From NCBI RefSeq assembly GCF_024054555.1, contig NZ_JAMXLY010000004.1, positions 52,877-116,876 of the forward strand: a DNA stretch of 64,000 nucleotides, given 5' to 3'. The stretch is from Segatella cerevisiae (GTDB taxonomy: Bacteria > Bacteroidota > Bacteroidia > Bacteroidales > Bacteroidaceae). The notes below the pieces were generated by a model, which ran no database searches, was not told the DNA's origin, and was given only the letters and a program-made list of their open reading frames with translations. The translations under genes and the position numbers were made by a program. Shown in pieces: positions 63,101 to 64,000 of the stretch. Within the stretch, counting starts at the first letter, position 1; every line of letters starts with the position of its first letter.

Positions 63101-63770
63101 GGTTTTCAGCAGTACCACGGGTAACAGGGCGTTCCGGTGACATTGCACGGTCACGGAAGTGCTTGATGTCTTCAGGATCAACCAGTTTTGCAAGAGCATC
63201 CTGATCGATTTCTTCGATCTTGTGGTATTCATGAGAGGTCCGGAAACCATCGAAGAAATTGATGAAAGGAACGCTTGCCTTCAATGTTGCCAAATGAGGC
63301 ACAGCGGTCAGATCCATCACTTCCTGTACAGAACCGGAGCAGAATATAGCGAAACCTGTCTGGCGGCATGCCATAACATCTGATTGGTCACCAAAGATGC
63401 TCAGAGCGTGTGTTGCTACAGAACGTGCAGCGACATCAAATACTGTCGGAAGTAATTCACCTGCAATCTTGTACATATTAGGGATCATCAGCAAAAGACC
63501 CTGAGAAGCAGTGAAGGTTGTTGTCAACGCACCAGCCTGGAGAGATCCGTGCACGGCACCAGCAGCTCCACCCTCAGATTCCATTTCCTGAACTGTAACA
63601 GTCTGACCAAACAGGTTCTTACGCCCCTTGGCAGCCCATTCATCTACATGCTCCGCCATTGGGGATGACGGGGTAATAGGATAAATGGCAGCTACCTCAG
63701 TAAACATATAGCTTACATGAGCAGCAGCTGTGTTACCATCACATGTGATAAACTTTTTTTCTTTAGCCAT
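60180..63770 (-). CDS. nifJ: Pyruvate:ferredoxin (flavodoxin) oxidoreductase
   Basis: Oxidatively decarboxylates pyruvate to acetyl-CoA and CO2 with electrons to ferredoxin. The single 1196-residue chain has the full domain order: pyrimidine-binding domain I (about 1-250, VSYMFTEVAAIYPITPSSPMAEHVDEW), transketolase-C-like II, gamma domain III (about 410-640), ferredoxin domain V with two CxxCxxCxxxCP clusters (IQCNKCAFACP, LGCGNCVDICP; about 690-760), and the TPP domain with SGACAGCGETPYVKL and IIGGDGASYDIDYGGLDHVL. It is the key catabolic enzyme of anaerobes. It is a single gene, with a terminator at 60129-60158 and a dyad upstream. Confidence 0.97.
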   Translation of the reverse strand: MAKEKKFITCDGNTAAAHVSYMFTEVAAIYPITPSSPMAEHVDEWAAKGRKNLFGQTVTVQEMESEGGAAGAVHGSLQAGALTTTFTASQGLLLMIPNMYKIAGELLPTVFDVAARSVATHALSIFGDQSDVMACRQTGFAIFCSGSVQEVMDLTAVPHLATLKASVPFINFFDGFRTSHEYHKIEEIDQDALAKLVDPEDIKHFRDRAMSPERPVTRGTAENPETYFTHREASNTYYDKVPGIVEHYLGEISKITGREYHLFNYYGAKDAENIIVLMGSASEPAREAIDYLTKQGKKVGMVSVHLFRPFSVDFLRKVIPSTVKRIAVLDRTKEPGAEGEPLYLDVKTAMYDDPRKPLIVGGRYGLSSSDTTPAKIISVYNNLEMPEPKNHFTVGIVDDVTFTSLPEVPEIPMGGTSLFEAKFYGLGADGTVGANKNSVQIIGNNTNKYCQAYFSYDSKKSGGFTCSHLRFGDEPIHSSYQVNTPNFVACHVQAYLYMYDVTRGLRKNGTFLLNTIFEGDELVNFIPNKVKRYFAKNNIKVYFINATKIAHEIGLGNRTNTILQSAFFRITKVIPLDLAVEQMKAFIVKSYSRKGQDIVDKNFQAVDRGNEYKELPVDQAWANLKDEEQKQDDAPAFVKELVRPINAQAGDLLKVSDFYKNGTTDGTWQNGTSAYEKRGVEAFVPVWNSENCIQCNKCAFACPHAAIRPFVMTDEEVKGCQGDTIPILAPQTIKGMHFRQEISVMDCLGCGNCVDICPGKRGNKALSMVPFRTDDPEMIKEAKNWDWLVKNVTSKQNLIDIKSNPRNSQFATPLFEFSGACAGCGETPYVKLVSQLFGDREMIANATGCSSIYSASIPATPYTTNAKGEGPAFNNSLFEDFSEFGLGMVLANKKMKERITILLNELIAKDDTPADFKAAAQKWIENKEDADGSRAAADELKPLIEKGAAAGCPTCKELKTLDHYLVKRSQWIIGGDGASYDIDYGGLDHVLSTGEDVNILVMDTEVYSNTGGQSSKATPLGAIAQFAAQGKRVRKKDLGLMETTYGYIYVAQIAMGANNNQTLKAIREAEAYHGPSLIIAYSPCINHGLKRKGGMGKSQREEALAVECGYWHLWRFNPELSKQGKNPFQLDSKEPDWTKFRDFLLGEVRYLSVKKAYPNEAEELYSACERMAKIRYQSYVRKSKEDWSDSLEQEDK

Positions 63771-63915
63771 TTTTTAATGATAAATTAATCTGTTTTTGTA
63801 TTTACTTGTTGATTTCGAGGATTCAGTTTGCAGATACCGTTCCAATTCTCCTTTCTACCGAAAAACTTCTGTTACCCGTTGGCGGAATTAAATACCTAAA
63901 ATATTTATGTTTAAA

Positions 63916-63992
63916 AAGTTGCACATATCGTTGATTATTAGTAACTTAGTATTGACAAAATATCTAAGTACAATTCAACGTATGCACAACTT
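63916..63992. repeat. 77-base imperfect dyad upstream of PFOR
   Basis: Arms at 63916-63934 and 63975-63992 pair over about 16 of 18 positions with one insertion, and an inner ACTTAG/CTAAGT pair (63944-63949 with 63964-63969) extends it. It lies 146-222 bases upstream of ATG 63770. It could be an operator, a leader RNA structure or the relic of a small inverted-repeat element. Confidence 0.5.
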
Positions 63993-64000
63993 ATATTCAA

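Overview
The window is a gene-dense stretch of a Bacteroidota chromosome, most likely order Bacteroidales and probably Prevotellaceae. The order-level call rests on repeated promoter -7 boxes of the Bacteroidota type TAnnTTTG just upstream of genes, poor Shine-Dalgarno sequences, a pyrophosphate-dependent phosphofructokinase, a long Bacteroidota-type BamD/omega/DUF4293 cluster, an ftsK-lolA pair and several secreted families typical of the phylum. The family-level call is an inference from gene content. I saw no rRNA, tRNA, CRISPR array, phage or intact insertion sequence.

Layout, left to right. 1-854: no convincing gene, but a possible small terminated transcript. 855-5001: malic enzyme fused to a phosphotransacetylase-like domain, divergent from a TetR regulator that overlaps glycerate kinase. 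5207-10536: FemAB/GNAT-like transferase, a DUF2520-kdsC-maf operon, an ABC-2-like membrane protein and a LolA-like protein. 10584-17358: ftsK, a DEDDy exonuclease, an RlmI-like methyltransferase, kdsB and tilS. 17515-21974: a 14-repeat MORN protein, glycogen branching enzyme and a membrane protein. 22528-25742: hisGDC. 25831-33712: MltF-like transglycosylase, a PP2C-like phosphatase whose start overlaps a YgiQ-family radical SAM gene, a large secreted amidase-like protein and a PlsC acyltransferase. 34197-42529: PPi-PFK, GH25 muramidase, prmA, a Trp/Tyr/Gly-rich secreted protein, a FadL-like outer-membrane protein and a GHL10 glycosidase. 43208-45224: an orphan RnfB-like iron-sulfur protein and galE. 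45364-51417: ruvC, an MBL hydrolase, rsmG, a DUF3298 lipoprotein, a HAD phosphatase, panB and a YitT protein, then a YjdF-like protein to 52050. 52788-55127: a lone TonB-receptor-like barrel behind about 740 gene-free bases. 55225-63770: uvrB, bamD-rpoZ-DUF4293, an Ala/Gln-rich lipoprotein and pyruvate:ferredoxin oxidoreductase.

The genes fit an anaerobic, saccharolytic commensal. PPi-PFK, malic enzyme and PFOR serve fermentation, GlgB serves glycogen storage, KdsB/KdsC supply Kdo for lipopolysaccharide, and BamD, LolA-like, MltF-like, GH25 and amidase-like proteins maintain the envelope. This is mostly core genome and I found no convincing new multi-gene system. The most interesting signals are non-coding: a three-way-junction RNA that runs into the GH25 start, a possible small RNA near 311-400, several families of 21-23 base tandem repeats between genes, a 77-base dyad upstream of PFOR, and two genes whose promoter leaves almost no room for a 5' leader.
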